A DNA stretch of 64,000 nucleotides from Multifurca ochricompacta (Eukaryota; Basidiomycota; Agaricomycetes; Russulales; Russulaceae): assembly GCA_022496185.1 (NCBI GenBank), contig WTXG01000102.1:62001-126000 (forward strand), given 5' to 3'. Positions 44,301 through 55,642 of the stretch are shown here, one piece after another. The position numbers were made by a program, and so were the translations under genes. The notes under the pieces are model-generated. The model was not told the DNA's origin. It did not search any database and saw nothing but the letters and a program-made list of their open reading frames with translations. The first letter of the stretch is position 1. Each line of letters opens with the position of its first letter.

Positions 44301-46092
44301 GCGTATCGGCCAATGGGAGGAAATACGGGAATCGGCCAACAGAAACCTTCAGAAGGCACAAAGGACCCTGGCCAAGAAGCCCACTAAGTTTATGCCCTAC
44401 CAGGTCGGAGATCAAGTCTGGTTAGAAGGGCGCAATATCCACACATCACACCCAACGGCAAAATTAGCTCCCAGATGCCATGGCCCCTTTGTAATCGAAC
44501 AGAAACTCTCGGACATTATGTACAAACTCATGTTACCCGCCACCTGGAAGATACACCCTGTCTTCCATGCTAACCTTCTAACGCCGTACAAAGAAACCGC
44601 CATTCATGGACAGAACTTTCCCAGACCTCCCCCTGATCTCGTTGATGGAGAACCGGAATGGGAAGTGGAACGTATTGCCGATGCCAAATGGAAGGGTCGA
44701 GGACGTAATCGAAGGCTCCATTACTTGATCAAATGGAAGGGATTCCCAGATGCCGACAACTCGTGGGAACCTGCTGCGGATGTCTTTGCACCTAAACTCA
44801 TCGAAGACTTCTATAGACGCCACCCAGAGGCAGATAAAGAGCCAGAGAAAATACGAGTTGTGGAACAGCTCTCTCCCCCACAACCGACTAGAAACTTGCC
44901 CATGTCCTCTTCTAAGATCCACACCTCTGCCGCCATCGATGTGTTTCCCCTACTTACTCCTGTGCATCCTCCTTCTCGCCCACTTTCTCCTATCGACTAT
45001 GATGCGACCGCCCAAGTGGCCCAAGGGGACCGAATCATCGACATTGACGAAGATTCTAATTTGCCCGAACACCCCCATCCCAATGACCTGATCGACGTAG
45101 ACTTCAGCGATGAGTCCCCCGAATTCCCCTTCTTCCCCAACGATCCCAACTCGCAATTTTATTTTCCGCTTATGATCCCAATGTCCAAGAATGACAGCAC
45201 TACAGAGGTGGCAAAGTATATTTACTACACCAATGAAGGTATGGATGTAGCCGGATGCCTGGAAAAGGGAGGGCCTGTCTATGGGGCCCCAGTCTACCTC
45301 GAGGAGAAAGATGTCGGGCGACTCCATTATGTCCTAGGGCCTGAGCATTTGCAACATCTCTCGGCCCACAACCCATGCGCCTTTGCGATTAATGAAGTGC
45401 TTCGGGACCTACGAATGCCACGACTAACTGCCGAGATTGCACGACTCCGCAAGTTCCAGGCACTCCGGGACAACTTGGAGATGCAGCGCTGCGACTATGA
45501 ACGACAGATGGTAAAGATTAATCGGGGGGTTTTTGACATAGAGCACCACCTGGCAAGCATCAGGACGAGGTTGGAACAAGGAGAGGCATACCAGACTATT
45601 TCCGAATGGTACGCTGATATTTTTGCGCGACCACTCCCTCGTCACCGCCTCGACCTTGCACCCTGGCTTAACCCTCACTGCTTCGAAATGCCGCGCCTCC
45701 ATGAAAACCCCAATGGCAAGCTTTGCTGGCACTGCAGCAGCAAGTATAATCTCAGCTGGTGCTGCCCTAAAGCCGCGAAATGATGCCGACACTGTCAAAG
45801 TACCTTGCACTGGAGTCGCCAATGCTTATTCCAATGACTTGCGCAGGCCCCCACTGTCCAGAACCCCTCGGGATGGTGCGGCAAATGTCTCTCCCACAAC
45901 GCCAGACATCGAGAGATCGACTGTCATGTTTACGACGGCTGCTTTCGCTGTGGGAGACGAGGGCCCTACGGTTTTCTACGAACACATGTTTGCCCCGCAG
46001 ACAAAGAAAAGGAGAACTACGATGCTGATCACTACACCGTAGCCGATGACTACCTTTCTCTGGTCCAAGATGACGATGGTGTGCCAATCTAG
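41336..46092 (+). pseudogene. pol: Pol-ORF3 fusion polyprotein of Gypsy B2
   Basis: The order is as in family A: protease DSGATDNF (near 41470), RT with YMDD (near 42532), RNase H (EVDAS near 42970), integrase zinc domain and core, GPF module and chromodomain (YLIKWKGFPDAD...SWEP near 44720-44775). The frame does not stop after the chromodomain. It continues through a linker (EPEKIRVVEQ, TRNLPMSSSKI) into ORF3: acidic part, YYTNEGMDVAGC, coiled coil, then zinc clusters from CWHC to TAG 46090. One frameshift near 42690 and TGA codons at 41504, 41804, 42026, 42829, 43129, 44095, 45781 and 45835 inactivate it; 45781 replaces Trp, the others sit at Arg positions. Confidence 0.9.
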
Positions 46093-46123
46093 CTGGCTCT
46101 GCTAGGACTTAGAGAGGGGGTAA

Positions 46124-46716
46124 TGTTACGAACCCCATGGCATTGTCTTGTCTTCTCTTTCCTCACGTGACATGACCTTTGGCCCTGTTTATCCCTTTGT
46201 TGACTGTGTTATGACTTCCTTTGTACCTATTTGTGCCTTATCTTTGACTCGAGGCTGTGCTTATCTCTGACTCATACTTTACACAAGGACACTTATGTAT
46301 TTTCCCACCAGAACTGCGACTATACCAGATTCATCTATGTATATTCTCACCTGGCCCACTTGACTCCGTTCCCTCTTTGGATAGATTACGATTCTGTTGA
46401 TACACTGAGTACAATACTCCGATTCAGACTCCGACCTCTATTATGTATATAAGGCCTGCCTAGATAGCCTGTATACCTTAGACTCGACTTCTTAATCGAC
46501 TTGGTGCATTACCTTCTGGGTGATTCCTAAGACCTGACTCTTGAATCGTCTCAGTGCTTCTGGCACTTGTCCGCTCACCGACACTAAGGGATTAGCTCCT
46601 TTGTGTTGACTTCTCACCCGACCTCCGTGTACTTGAAAGACAGTGCACACCTGACTTCATAGTTTTGCTACGCGACTTATCACACGTCGTGACGAACGCC
46701 CGCACCAGGCATTACA
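46124..46716 (+). repeat. 3' LTR of Gypsy B2
   Basis: Directly preceded by the purine-rich tract AGAGAGGGGGTAA. The same length as the 5' LTR, 593 bp, and followed by ATTAC. Confidence 0.93.
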
Positions 46717-47806
46717 ATTACCAACGGATAAACGCCCATACAGTGAAAAATGCCTACCCATTGCCGCTTATATCAGAACTTATTGATACCATGCGGGACA
46801 AATCACTATTCTCCAAAATGGATGTCCGCTGGGGTTACAACAATATTCGAATCAAGGAAGGAGACCAATGTAAGGTGGCGTTCAAGACCAACCAAGGGCT
46901 CTTTGAGCCAAACGTTATGTTCTTCGGTCTTACCAATTCACCCGCCACCTTTCAGTCCATGATGAACCACATTTTCCACAACCTCATTCTCACTGGCGAA
47001 GTGGTGGTGTACATGGATGACATATTAGTGGCCACCATGGACGACCTGACCCACCATCGAGAACGAGTACACCAGGTACTAGATATCCTACGCGAGCATG
47101 ACCTATACCTCAAACCTGCCAAATGCTCGTTTGAACAACGAAGTATCGAATATCTGGGAGTCATCCTAGAAGGAGGACATGTACGGATGGACCCGATAAA
47201 AGTACAAGGGATCCGGGAGTGGCCCACGCCTGTGTGTGTCAAGGATGTGCGATCCTTCATTGGATTCTGCAACTTTTACCGACGATTTGTTCGGGGATTC
47301 TCGGGAATCGCCCAACCACTGAATGGATTATTGAAGAAGGATGTACCTTGGCATTGGGCAGATGAACAGCAGCAAGCCTTTGAACAGATCTGAGATATTG
47401 TCGGCTCAGAACCAGTCCTCCTGCAGCCAGATCTGGAGAAGCCTTTTGAACTCGAAGTTGATGTGTCCCGCTTTGCTAATGGCGCCGTACTGAATCAGAG
47501 GGACATAAAGGGACTACTCCATCCGGTTGCTTTCTACTCGGAGACATTTTCACCAGCGGAACGAAACTATGATATCTGGGATAGAGAGTTGCTTGCTATC
47601 ATAAAAGCACTACGACATTGGCGACCATACCTAGCAGGAATGCCTCACAGGACCATCATTCATACTGACCATTCCAATCTACTCTATTGGAAGGAACCCC
47701 ACAAAATTAGCTGATGAGTCACGCGTGAAGTTTTGGAGCTAGAAGAATACAACTTCGTGCTGAAGCATATTGCAGGGAGTCGCAATGCACATGCAGACGC
47801 CCTGTC

Positions 47807-49147
47807 TGTTACAACCCTACTCTTTTTCCTGACCCTGCACACCATGCCTTATTCTTTGCACCATCCTTGATCTCCTCCTTCTCTGGACCACTCTTTGATG
47901 CCCTTGGCCTGTTGCCTTGGGACCTTCCTTGATGCCTGTGGCCTGTGTGCCCAGGACCCTACCCTGATTCCTGTGACATTGTTCATAGGACTGACCTCCC
48001 ATGCCACCATTTACACCTAACCTGCTGGTAGTTATGCTGCTACACTGTTGGATGTATACCACCCTTCCTTGCTGCCTTGGCTTATGCCTTGGCCACTGCT
48101 CCTGACCCTGTCCCTGTGCTTGACACCCATAGGAACCCCTGACATTGTCCCTGCCAATCTGACCAGTCCAGACAACTAGACAACTTTGGCTTGTACTTGA
48201 CCCTCTGCCAGTCATGTGACCTCTGGCCATGTGATCCCTGACCATGTGATCCTTGACCATGTGATCCCTGACCATGTGACTTTGGACCATGTGATCCCTG
48301 ACCCTGATCACAGCATCTTCATCTGATCATTTACCCCTTTCTGATCACATGGCCCATCTGGCTTATCATTCGCTTCTCTGATTCCTGTGGGAGTATTCCC
48401 ACATCCACCCTGACTCCTGTGGGACCTGTTATCTCCCCATTTACCCCTGACCCTGGTGGGAATCCTCCCACACTGATATGACTCCTGTGGGGCTGTCCCA
48501 CATGATTATGCTTCTGATAAGGCTTATCCTTATCATGGACTATATTTGACATCTTATCTGCTATTGGATGATAAGGACTCTGACCCTGTTCCTGATTAGC
48601 TACAAACCAGATCCCCATACAGTATATAAGACCCTGTAGACAGTTTGTACAACCCTAGATTTGACCTCTTGTGCCTTCAGCCTAGAGTTTCCCTAGTCAC
48701 GAAATACAGAGGGGCCTATTTGCCCTTTCTCATTCTTCATAATCTCCGGAAGGACCCCATTGCCTCTGGCAATGGGTGTGCACTTCTGTTCCAAATCCCA
48801 TCCATTGCCCAGATGCTATTAATGCTCTGGCTTCCCTTCCTTTGCCCTCTCTGACTTTGGTCCACTTGGTGTGCTTCTGGCACTGTGGCCAGGTCCTGTC
48901 CCCACTCAACAGCCTTAGGGGATTAGCTCCCTTTGGCTGACTTGTCCCATCTCTCTCTGTGCTTGGTTATAGCACAACTTCCTATTCACCCTGAGGCTAA
49001 GAGCCTGGCCTTGTTGTGCCAGGCTTGCTGAAGATCCCGGACCCATGGTGTCAGGTGCCGCGGATGTGACTGACTAGTGCCAGACTAGTGTCAATGAACC
49101 CGTGCCAACCCATGCACGCCGCACAGAACGCTCCGCTGAGCGTAACA
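47807..49147 (+). mobile_element. Solo LTR C3
   Basis: A 1341-bp unit, TGTTACAACC...GTAACA, with the perfect duplication CTGTC (47802-47806 and 49148-49152). It is inserted in the A3 pol between RNase H and integrase. It has six 15-bp CATGTG units, TATATAA near 48622 and AGATTTGACCT near 48656. Confidence 0.92.
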
Positions 49148-50548
49148 CTGTCAAGATGACCTGATTTAAGCAGTGGAGAGGACGACAATAGTGATATCAC
49201 AGTACTCCCAGAAGAGGTTTTCGCAAAGCAAGCAGTTGTTAGCCTCCACGACATGGACCTGTGGGCACAGGTATCACAGAATATGAACCAGCAGTTATGC
49301 CAATCCTGGGCAGAGGCTCATAACCTGAAACAGGTTGACAGCTTATGGTGGAAGGATGGGGATCGTCTCGTTGTCACCGGTGGCGACAACATTAAGAGGG
49401 GGGTGATCCATTTTCACCATGACCTCCCTTCTGCTGGACACCCCAGCATTGCTAACACATATGCCCTGGCCAAACGAGATTACTGGTGGCCGAACATGAA
49501 GAAGGATGTGGAGGAGTATGTGAAAGGATGCGCAGAGTGCCAAGCCAATAAAGTAAACATGCACCCACACCCACCAGCACCATTCCCAATTACACCCACG
49601 GCCTCGCAACCATTCCAAACCATTGCCATGGACTTCATCGTGAAACTCCCCGTTTCTAGAGGTTTCGACTCCATCTTGACCATCACTGACCATGACTGTT
49701 CAAAGGCAGCGTTATTCATACCATGCAATGAATCCATCACAGCAGAGGGAGTGGCCAAACTCTACCTAGATCATGTCTACAGACATTACGGCCTCCCTGA
49801 GAAGATCATTTCAGACCGTGACCCGCGTTTTACCTCCGCGTTTGCCAAAGCACTCTGCAAGGTCCTAGACATAACGCAGAACATCTCAACAGCCTATCAC
49901 CCACAGACAGATGGACAATTAGAAAGGACAAACCAATGGCTCAAGCAATATCTTCAATTCTGGTGCAACGGACAGCAAGATGATTGGGCTGACTGGCTAG
50001 CGACGGCTGAGTTTGCACATAACTCCTGGCCCAATGGTACCACTAAGACCTCCCCATTCTCACTTATCATGGGATGGACACCACGAACCACCTGGACCGT
50101 GAGGCCCACGAACATACCCTCGGCTTCGCAGCGTATCAGCCAATGGGAGGAGGTCAGGAAATCAGCCAATGAGAATCTGCTCAAGGTGCAAAAGACCCTT
50201 TCAGAAAGACCGTCGAAGTTCACACCTTATCAGACCAATGACCTTGTCTGGCTGGAAGGGAAGAACATCCATACATCACATCTGACCGCCAAGCTAGCGC
50301 CCCGACATCACGGACCGTTTGAGATAACAAGGAAGCTGTCAGATGTGTCATATGAACTAAAGCTCCCGCCCACATGGAGGATCCACCCAGTCTTCCATGC
50401 CAGACTTCTGACGCCTTACAAAGAGACAATGCTCCATGGGGAAAACTTCCCAAGGCCTCCCCCTGACCTTATCGATGGAGAAGCGGAATGGGAGGTGGAA
50501 CAGATTCTAGACTCGTTACATAAAGGCCGAGGGCGCAAGTTGCATTAC

Positions 50549-51915
50549 TGTTACAACCCCACTCTTTTCCCTTCCTCACACTGAGCCAGCTCCCTTACAC
50601 CACCCTTGACCTTTCCCCTTCACTAGACCACTGTCTCCTGCCCTCTTTGGCCCCTGATCCCTGATGCCCTTGGTATGCTACCTTGGGACCTTCTTGATGC
50701 CTGTGGCCTGTGTGCCCAGGACCTTACCCTGATGCCTGTGACCTGTTGCTCACAGGACCAACCTCCCTTGCCACCATTTACACCTAACCTGCTGGTAGTT
50801 ATGCTGCTACACTGTTGGATGTATACCACCCTTCCTTGCTGCCTTGGCTTATGCCTTGGCCACTGCTCCTGACCCTGTCCCTGTGCTTGACACCCATAGG
50901 AACCCCTGACATTGTCCCTGCCAATCTGACCAGTCCAGACAACTAGACAACTTTGGCTTGTACTTGACCCTCTGCCAGTCATGTGACTCCTGGCCATGTG
51001 ACCCTTGGCCATGTGATCCTTGACCATGTGATCCCTGACCATGTGACTTTGGACCATGTGATCCCTGACCCTGATCACAGCATCTTCATCTGATCATTTA
51101 CCTCTTTCTGATCACATGGCCCATCTGGCTTATCATTCACTTCTCTGATTCCTGTGGGAGTATTCCCACATCCACCCTGACTCCTGTGGGACCTGTTATC
51201 TCCCCATTTACCCCTGACCCTGGTGGGAATCCTCCCACACTGATATGACTCCTGTGGGGCTGTCCCACATGATTATGCTTCTGATAAGGCTTATCCTTAT
51301 CATGGACTATATTTGACATCTTATCTGCTATTGGATGATAAGGACTCTGACCCTGTTCCTGATTAGCTACAAACCAGATCCCCATACAGTATATAAGACC
51401 CTGTAGACAGTTTGTACAACCCTAGATTTGACCTCTTGTGCCTTCAGCCTAGAGTTTCCCTAGTCACGGAATACAGAGGGGCTTATTTGCCCTTTTTCAT
51501 TCTTCATAATCTCCAGAAGGACCCCATTGCCTCTGGCAATGGGTGTGCACTTCCGTTCCGAATCCCATCCATTACCCAGATGCTGTTGATGCTCTGGCTT
51601 CCCTTCCTTTGCCCTCTCTGACTCTGGTCCACTTGGTGTGCTTCTAGCACTGTGGCCAGGTCCTGTCCCCACTCAACAGCCTTAGGGGATTAGCTCCCTT
51701 TGGCTGGCTTGTCCCGTCTCTCTCTGTGCTTGGTTATAGCACAACTTCCTATTCACCCTGAAGCTAAGAGCCTGGCCTTGTTGTGCCAGGCTTGCTGAAG
51801 CTCCCGGACCCACAGTGTCGGGTGCCGCGGATGTGGCTGACTAGTGCCGGACTAGTGTCAGTGGACTCGCGCTGACCGGTGCACGTCGCACAGCAATGCC
51901 CCGCTGAGCATTACA
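50549..51915 (+). mobile_element. Solo LTR C4
   Basis: A 1367-bp unit, TGTTACAACC...ATTACA, with the perfect duplication ATTAC (50544-50548 and 51916-51920), inserted in the A3 chromodomain codons. It has six CATGTG units. Its first 120 bp differ from the other C copies, while the central promoter part is the same. Confidence 0.92.
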
Positions 51916-52080
51916 ATTACCTTGTCAAGTGGAAGGGATTCCCAGACTCCGACAACTCGTGGGAGCCAGCTGGGAATATCTTTGCCCCAGTCCTTATCTC
52001 GGAGTTCCACGCCCGACATCCAGAAGTGCCCAAAGGCCATTAAAAGAACCGCCTCAGACCCCAATCAGATCCCCCAGTAC

Positions 52081-53319
52081 ATGCTCTCACAGCAACGTCC
52101 TACCACTGAATATTCTATTATGTCTTTCATCACTGCCAACGCCGCCGTCGACGCCTTCACTGCCACCACAGTAGTTGTCGAGAACTTCCCTTCTGCCCAT
52201 CCCTCTACACGTCCGTCTTCCCCCATTGACTATGAAGTGGCCGAAGCATGAGTCAAAAACCAATCCCCCAATCCCAATGATGACTTTGAACATAGTGAGG
52301 AGCCACACCCGAATGACCTACTAGGCATGGAATTGGATGACGAAGTACCTGAATTCCCGTTCATTGCTAATAATCCCAACTCTTCCATGTATTTCCCGCT
52401 CGAGATCACCATGGCTGACGGGACAGTTGCCATTGCCAAGTACATATTCTACACCAATGGAGGGATGGACGTCGCTGGATGCATGAAGAAGGGTGGTCCC
52501 GTCTATGGGGCCCCAGTCTATTTGGAGGAAAGGTATACAGGACGGTTACACCATACAATGACCGATGAACAACTTGGACACCTGGCTGCTGAGGACTCTT
52601 GCGCCTTTGCGATCGATGAAGTACTGAGTGACATGTGCCTTCCGCGTCTCAAAGCAGAAGTAATGAGACTGCAGAAGAATCTGACACTGCGCACAACACT
52701 TAACAAACAGTACAAGGAGCACGCGAAAATGATGGCACGATTGACCAATGGGATGTTCCAGATAGAACAGGAGTTGGTGGAGATTCGAAAGAGGCTGGAG
52801 ATAGGAGATGCCTACCAGACGATTGCCGAGAGGTACGCCGATACATATGCCCAACCCCTACCCCCACGATCATTGGGGGCTGCGCCTGTGCTGTTGCCAA
52901 ACCAGTTCGAGATGCCGCGCATGCACGAGAATCCACGAGGAGAGACGTGCTGGCGATGTGATAGCAAGTATCATATCAGCTGGAATTGTCCTCTCAACCG
53001 CAAGTGGTGCCGGCACTGTCGTAGCAACCTTCATTGGAGCCACTTCTGTATTCTCCGCCGCATAGGAGTTGCCCCGACTGTCGTCAATCTGTCAGGATGG
53101 TGCGGTAAGTGCCTCCACCACAACTCAGGACATCATGAGCTGGACTGTCCGGTCCATGATCTGTGTCAATCCTGTGGGCAGCGTGGCCCATATGGCTTTC
53201 TTCGTACCCACCAATGTCCACAAGAGTCGGACAAGGAGAATTACACATGGGATGATCGTAATGTAGCCGACGATTACCTGGACTTGGTGCAGGATGATGA
53301 CGGTACGAGTCGTTTCTAG
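52081..53319 (+). pseudogene. ORF3 of Gypsy A3, four-zinc-cluster protein, one stop
   Basis: 413 codons from ATG to TAG without any frameshift; the only break is TGA 52249-52251, where A1 has CGA. This is the best copy for the domain layout: an acidic N-terminal part (to about 110), the conserved FYTNGGMDVAGC...VYGAPVYLEE block (about 120-170), a coiled coil (about 185-245), then C290-x2-C-x4-H298-x4-C303, C310-x2-C-x4-H318-x4-C323, C341-x2-C-x6-H351-x4-C356 and C362-x2-C-x11-H377-x-C379, and an acidic tail. There is no transmembrane segment. RNA or DNA binding is likely; the role is unknown. Confidence 0.82.
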
Positions 53320-53350
53320 CTGGGTCTGCTAGAACCAGAAGAGGGGGTGA

Positions 53351-53941
53351 TGTTACAACCTCTACCGTCTGTCCCCATTTTCTTCCTGCTTCCCAACGAC
53401 GACCCCTCTTTGCTGCCTACTTTACACTTCTCGATCACATCCCCTTCGTGGGATCCATCATGTGCCTTACTTCCATCCCCGTGACCCACTTTGCATCTGT
53501 TGATGCAGTGTTTACCTATGTTTGACCCCTTATCTCTTATCTTCTTATCCCCTTATCTTTACGATTGGACACTTACTTAATACCCTATCAGAAGCTCGAC
53601 TTTACGCCGTCCGCTTCTGTATATTTGGGCCCACCTGACTCTGTGTCCTTATCTCGTAGATGCCCATCGACTTACATATATAAGTCCGCTGTAGCTACAC
53701 TGTAGACCTCAGACTCGACTTATTGAATACATCAGTGCCTGTCTTCTGGACATCCCCTTTGACTCTCTGACTCATTCGTCTCAGTGCTTCTGGCACTCTT
53801 CCACTTAACATTGTCTCGAGGGGCAGCCCTTTGGACTTTGACTCACCTCACCCAAACTCCAGGAAGTCTTATTGATTTCCTATCTGAACCCGACTGATCT
53901 GTCGCACAAGTCATGTAGAACGTCCTGCACCGGACGTAACA
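53351..53941 (+). repeat. 3' LTR of Gypsy A3
   Basis: 591 bp, preceded by AGAAGAGGGGGTGA. Compared with the 5' LTR it shows CACGTG to CATGTG, ACGTATATAA to ACATATATAA and other transitions, plus C-run length changes. Confidence 0.92.
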
Positions 53942-54576
53942 TCCTTAATGCAGCAATCTCACTGCAGTCAACAGAAAATTGAGCATTGTCCTTGTTCTTT
54001 GGATTAAATCATAATAATAGTAGCTTCATGAAAAATGGAAGTGTACCAGCTGTTGAAATGGGCCACTAGTGACTGGATTGTCGGGGCTCCTGATTTAATG
54101 ATTATGATAAGATAATCTAAAGTGCGTCAGATAGTTGATTCAGAGACATTGCACACACAACACATTCCTTCTTTCTTGTCACATTTAAATAACTATATTT
54201 ATTCTACTTAATGTCATGCTCCTCTGAGCAGTATAAAAGGTTGCTACTCTGTAAGCATTCACTTCAGTTTTGACCACATAAACTGAACTGAGTACTAGTT
54301 AGTTTATCTTATCTCTTGTCTTTACTATATTTAGCTAACGCTTATCTGCTATCTAAATAGGTAAAGATTCTATATTGGGGGAGTTTTGGTGGCTTAATTA
54401 CAAGATTAAAGCTCATTTATTCAATGCTGTCTATGGCCATTTTTGACGGGTTTGGACGGCATTTGCCATACCCATAACCGTCTGTCTCGATTATTGACTT
54501 GAGCTGGTATGGTACAGGTATGGCACCATACTATGGCACCATCATACCATAGGGTACAGGTATGGTGCACAGCCCT
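53942..54576. other. Unassigned AT-rich region with TATA-like site and short repeats
   Basis: No coding sequence is recognisable. TATAAAAGG at 54231-54239 looks like a promoter or LTR TATA box, but no LTR ends were found. From about 54505 to 54570 variants of GGTATGG and TATGGCACC repeat locally. The hAT sequence expected as the right flank of A3 is not present. Confidence 0.4.
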
Positions 54577-55403
54577 ACCACGGATGCTCCTTGGGTGCTC
54601 ATTGGCAGCAGTTGTTCCAGTATGTTCCCTTTCCTTTGCGCAAGTGCACATTCATTGATTCTCGATGTTTTGGCTTTCCATCTTCTTTGCAGGTGCTCTG
54701 ACAGCATTCACACTAAACAAGTAGGTCATACACCACTTTGTAAAATTTGTCATCATTTGTGAAATGTCTGACTTTTGCAATTATTCACAATGGGAATAGT
54801 AAGCCTGATGTGTTTTGGGCCAGCTATGCCTTGTCTGCAGTCGTGGAGAGCATAGTGTGAGTTTCACAGAAAGCTTGTTGAAACCTGTCACATTTTGTTT
54901 TTTTTGATGTGGACATGGATGTGTTTGCACAATTATTAGTGACTTTTGGCAATACTTTGAGCTGGAGTGACTGACCATGCCCAAGAACTGCTCTAATGAC
55001 ATTCAGGCTGTCATTGCACATTGGGATCAGGTCATTGCAAGTGGGAACACAACAGCATCTGATGAGCTCAAGACCTTGTTTGGCATGGGCAGAGTCGTCC
55101 ACCCAGATGATGTAGTTGGCACATGTATGCCTCTTCTTTTTTTTTTTTGTCTATTGGCTTGCATGGGGTGTTGATCAATAATTTCCCATTTTTTAACAAA
55201 ATAAAATTTAAATATGGGATACAGTGTGCAACCCGCTTTGGAACTGGCAGGAACTGAGTCCTACCTCAGGTGGTAGTGTGTTCTTCGACTTTGCAATGCC
55301 CTCGAAGTGAATAGTGCCAGTAAATCTGCACCTGCATCCGGCTGGGGTCTCGAGAATGCATTGTCTGCATGGGCAAATTACTCCAGTTCTACATTGCCAG
55401 GCC
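54577..55403 (+). pseudogene. S28-like serine peptidase gene relic
   Basis: Five exon pieces with good splice borders: 54577-54619, 54693-54720, 54798-54856, 54940-55124 and 55225-55403. Spliced, they read WVLIGSSCS|SALTAFTLN|KPDVFWASYALSAVVES|DFWQYFE, then MPKNCSNDIQAVIAHWDQV, HPDDVVGT and NPLWNWQEL, and end SGWGLENALSAWANY. The order and blocks resemble fungal serine carboxypeptidases of family S28, whose nucleophile motif is G-x-S-Y-x-G; here it reads GSSCSS. A TGA interrupts exon 4 (before TMPKNC), and a one-base loss near 55296 shifts exon 5. The N-terminus and C-terminus are absent. It is the only host-type gene seen. Confidence 0.65.
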
Positions 55404-55642
55404 GTGAGTGACGGGGTTTTTTTTCCCCTTCTGGTTCAGTCAGAATCCTAAAGATCTTTTGCTTACTTCTTATCTGCTTTTCTGCTCACTTGAAACATTA
55501 AAAAAAACTTAGTCTGCAGTGGGCAAAACATCAAGTGAGTGCAGAATACTTGCCAATCAGGAACAGGCTGGCTGACAGATAGGATTGGTGATTTAACAGT
55601 GATTGTTTGGGCATGTACAATACAAGCCAATCCTTCTAGACT
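55404..55642. other. Unassigned gap
   Basis: It begins with GTGAGTGACGG, which looks like the donor site of the next S28 intron, and contains T-rich and A-rich runs. No coding continuation of the peptidase and no repeat were recognised before the Gypsy D LTR. Confidence 0.35.

Larger units (their letters stand above)
37922..46716 (+). mobile_element. Gypsy B2, full-length chromovirus
   Basis: LTRs of 593 bp at 37922-38514 and 46124-46716, with the perfect duplication ATTAC at 37917-37921 and 46717-46721. It is inserted in the RT gene of A3. Without solo LTR C2 the element is about 7.52 kb. Family B differs from A in LTR sequence and in having ORF3 fused to pol. Nine in-frame stops, all TGA, make it inactive. 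Confidence 0.95.
37043..52041 (+). pseudogene. pol: Pol of Gypsy A3, split into four pieces
   Basis: Pieces: 37043-37916 (protease and RT start), 46717-47806 (RT and RNase H), 49148-50548 (integrase, GPF module, start of the chromodomain) and 51916-52041 (chromodomain end, TAA). All junctions rejoin in frame, for example DY|QRINA across B2 and LHY|LVKW across C4. The protease reads INSGATDNF, so the catalytic Asp is changed to Asn. In-frame TGA codons at 37511, 47391, 47712 and 49156 all stand where other copies have CGA. YMDD (near 47015) and integrase D, D, E (MDF, SDRDPRF, LERTNQ) are kept. Confidence 0.9.
34930..53941 (+). mobile_element. Gypsy A3, full-length chromovirus with three insertions
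   Basis: LTRs at 34930-35518 and 53351-53941. Removing B2 (37922-46716), C3 (47807-49147), C4 (50549-51915) and their target duplications leaves 7494 bp, essentially the A1 length, so nothing large is lost. The LTRs differ at many CpG-type sites and in C-runs, so A3 is older than A1 and A2. The flanks (AGGTT and TCCTT) do not form a target duplication. Confidence 0.9.

Noticed and set aside
54421..54651. Minus ORF of 76 codons over the GGTATGG repeats
   Set aside because: It spans local repeats and the S28 exon in antisense; no conserved protein features.
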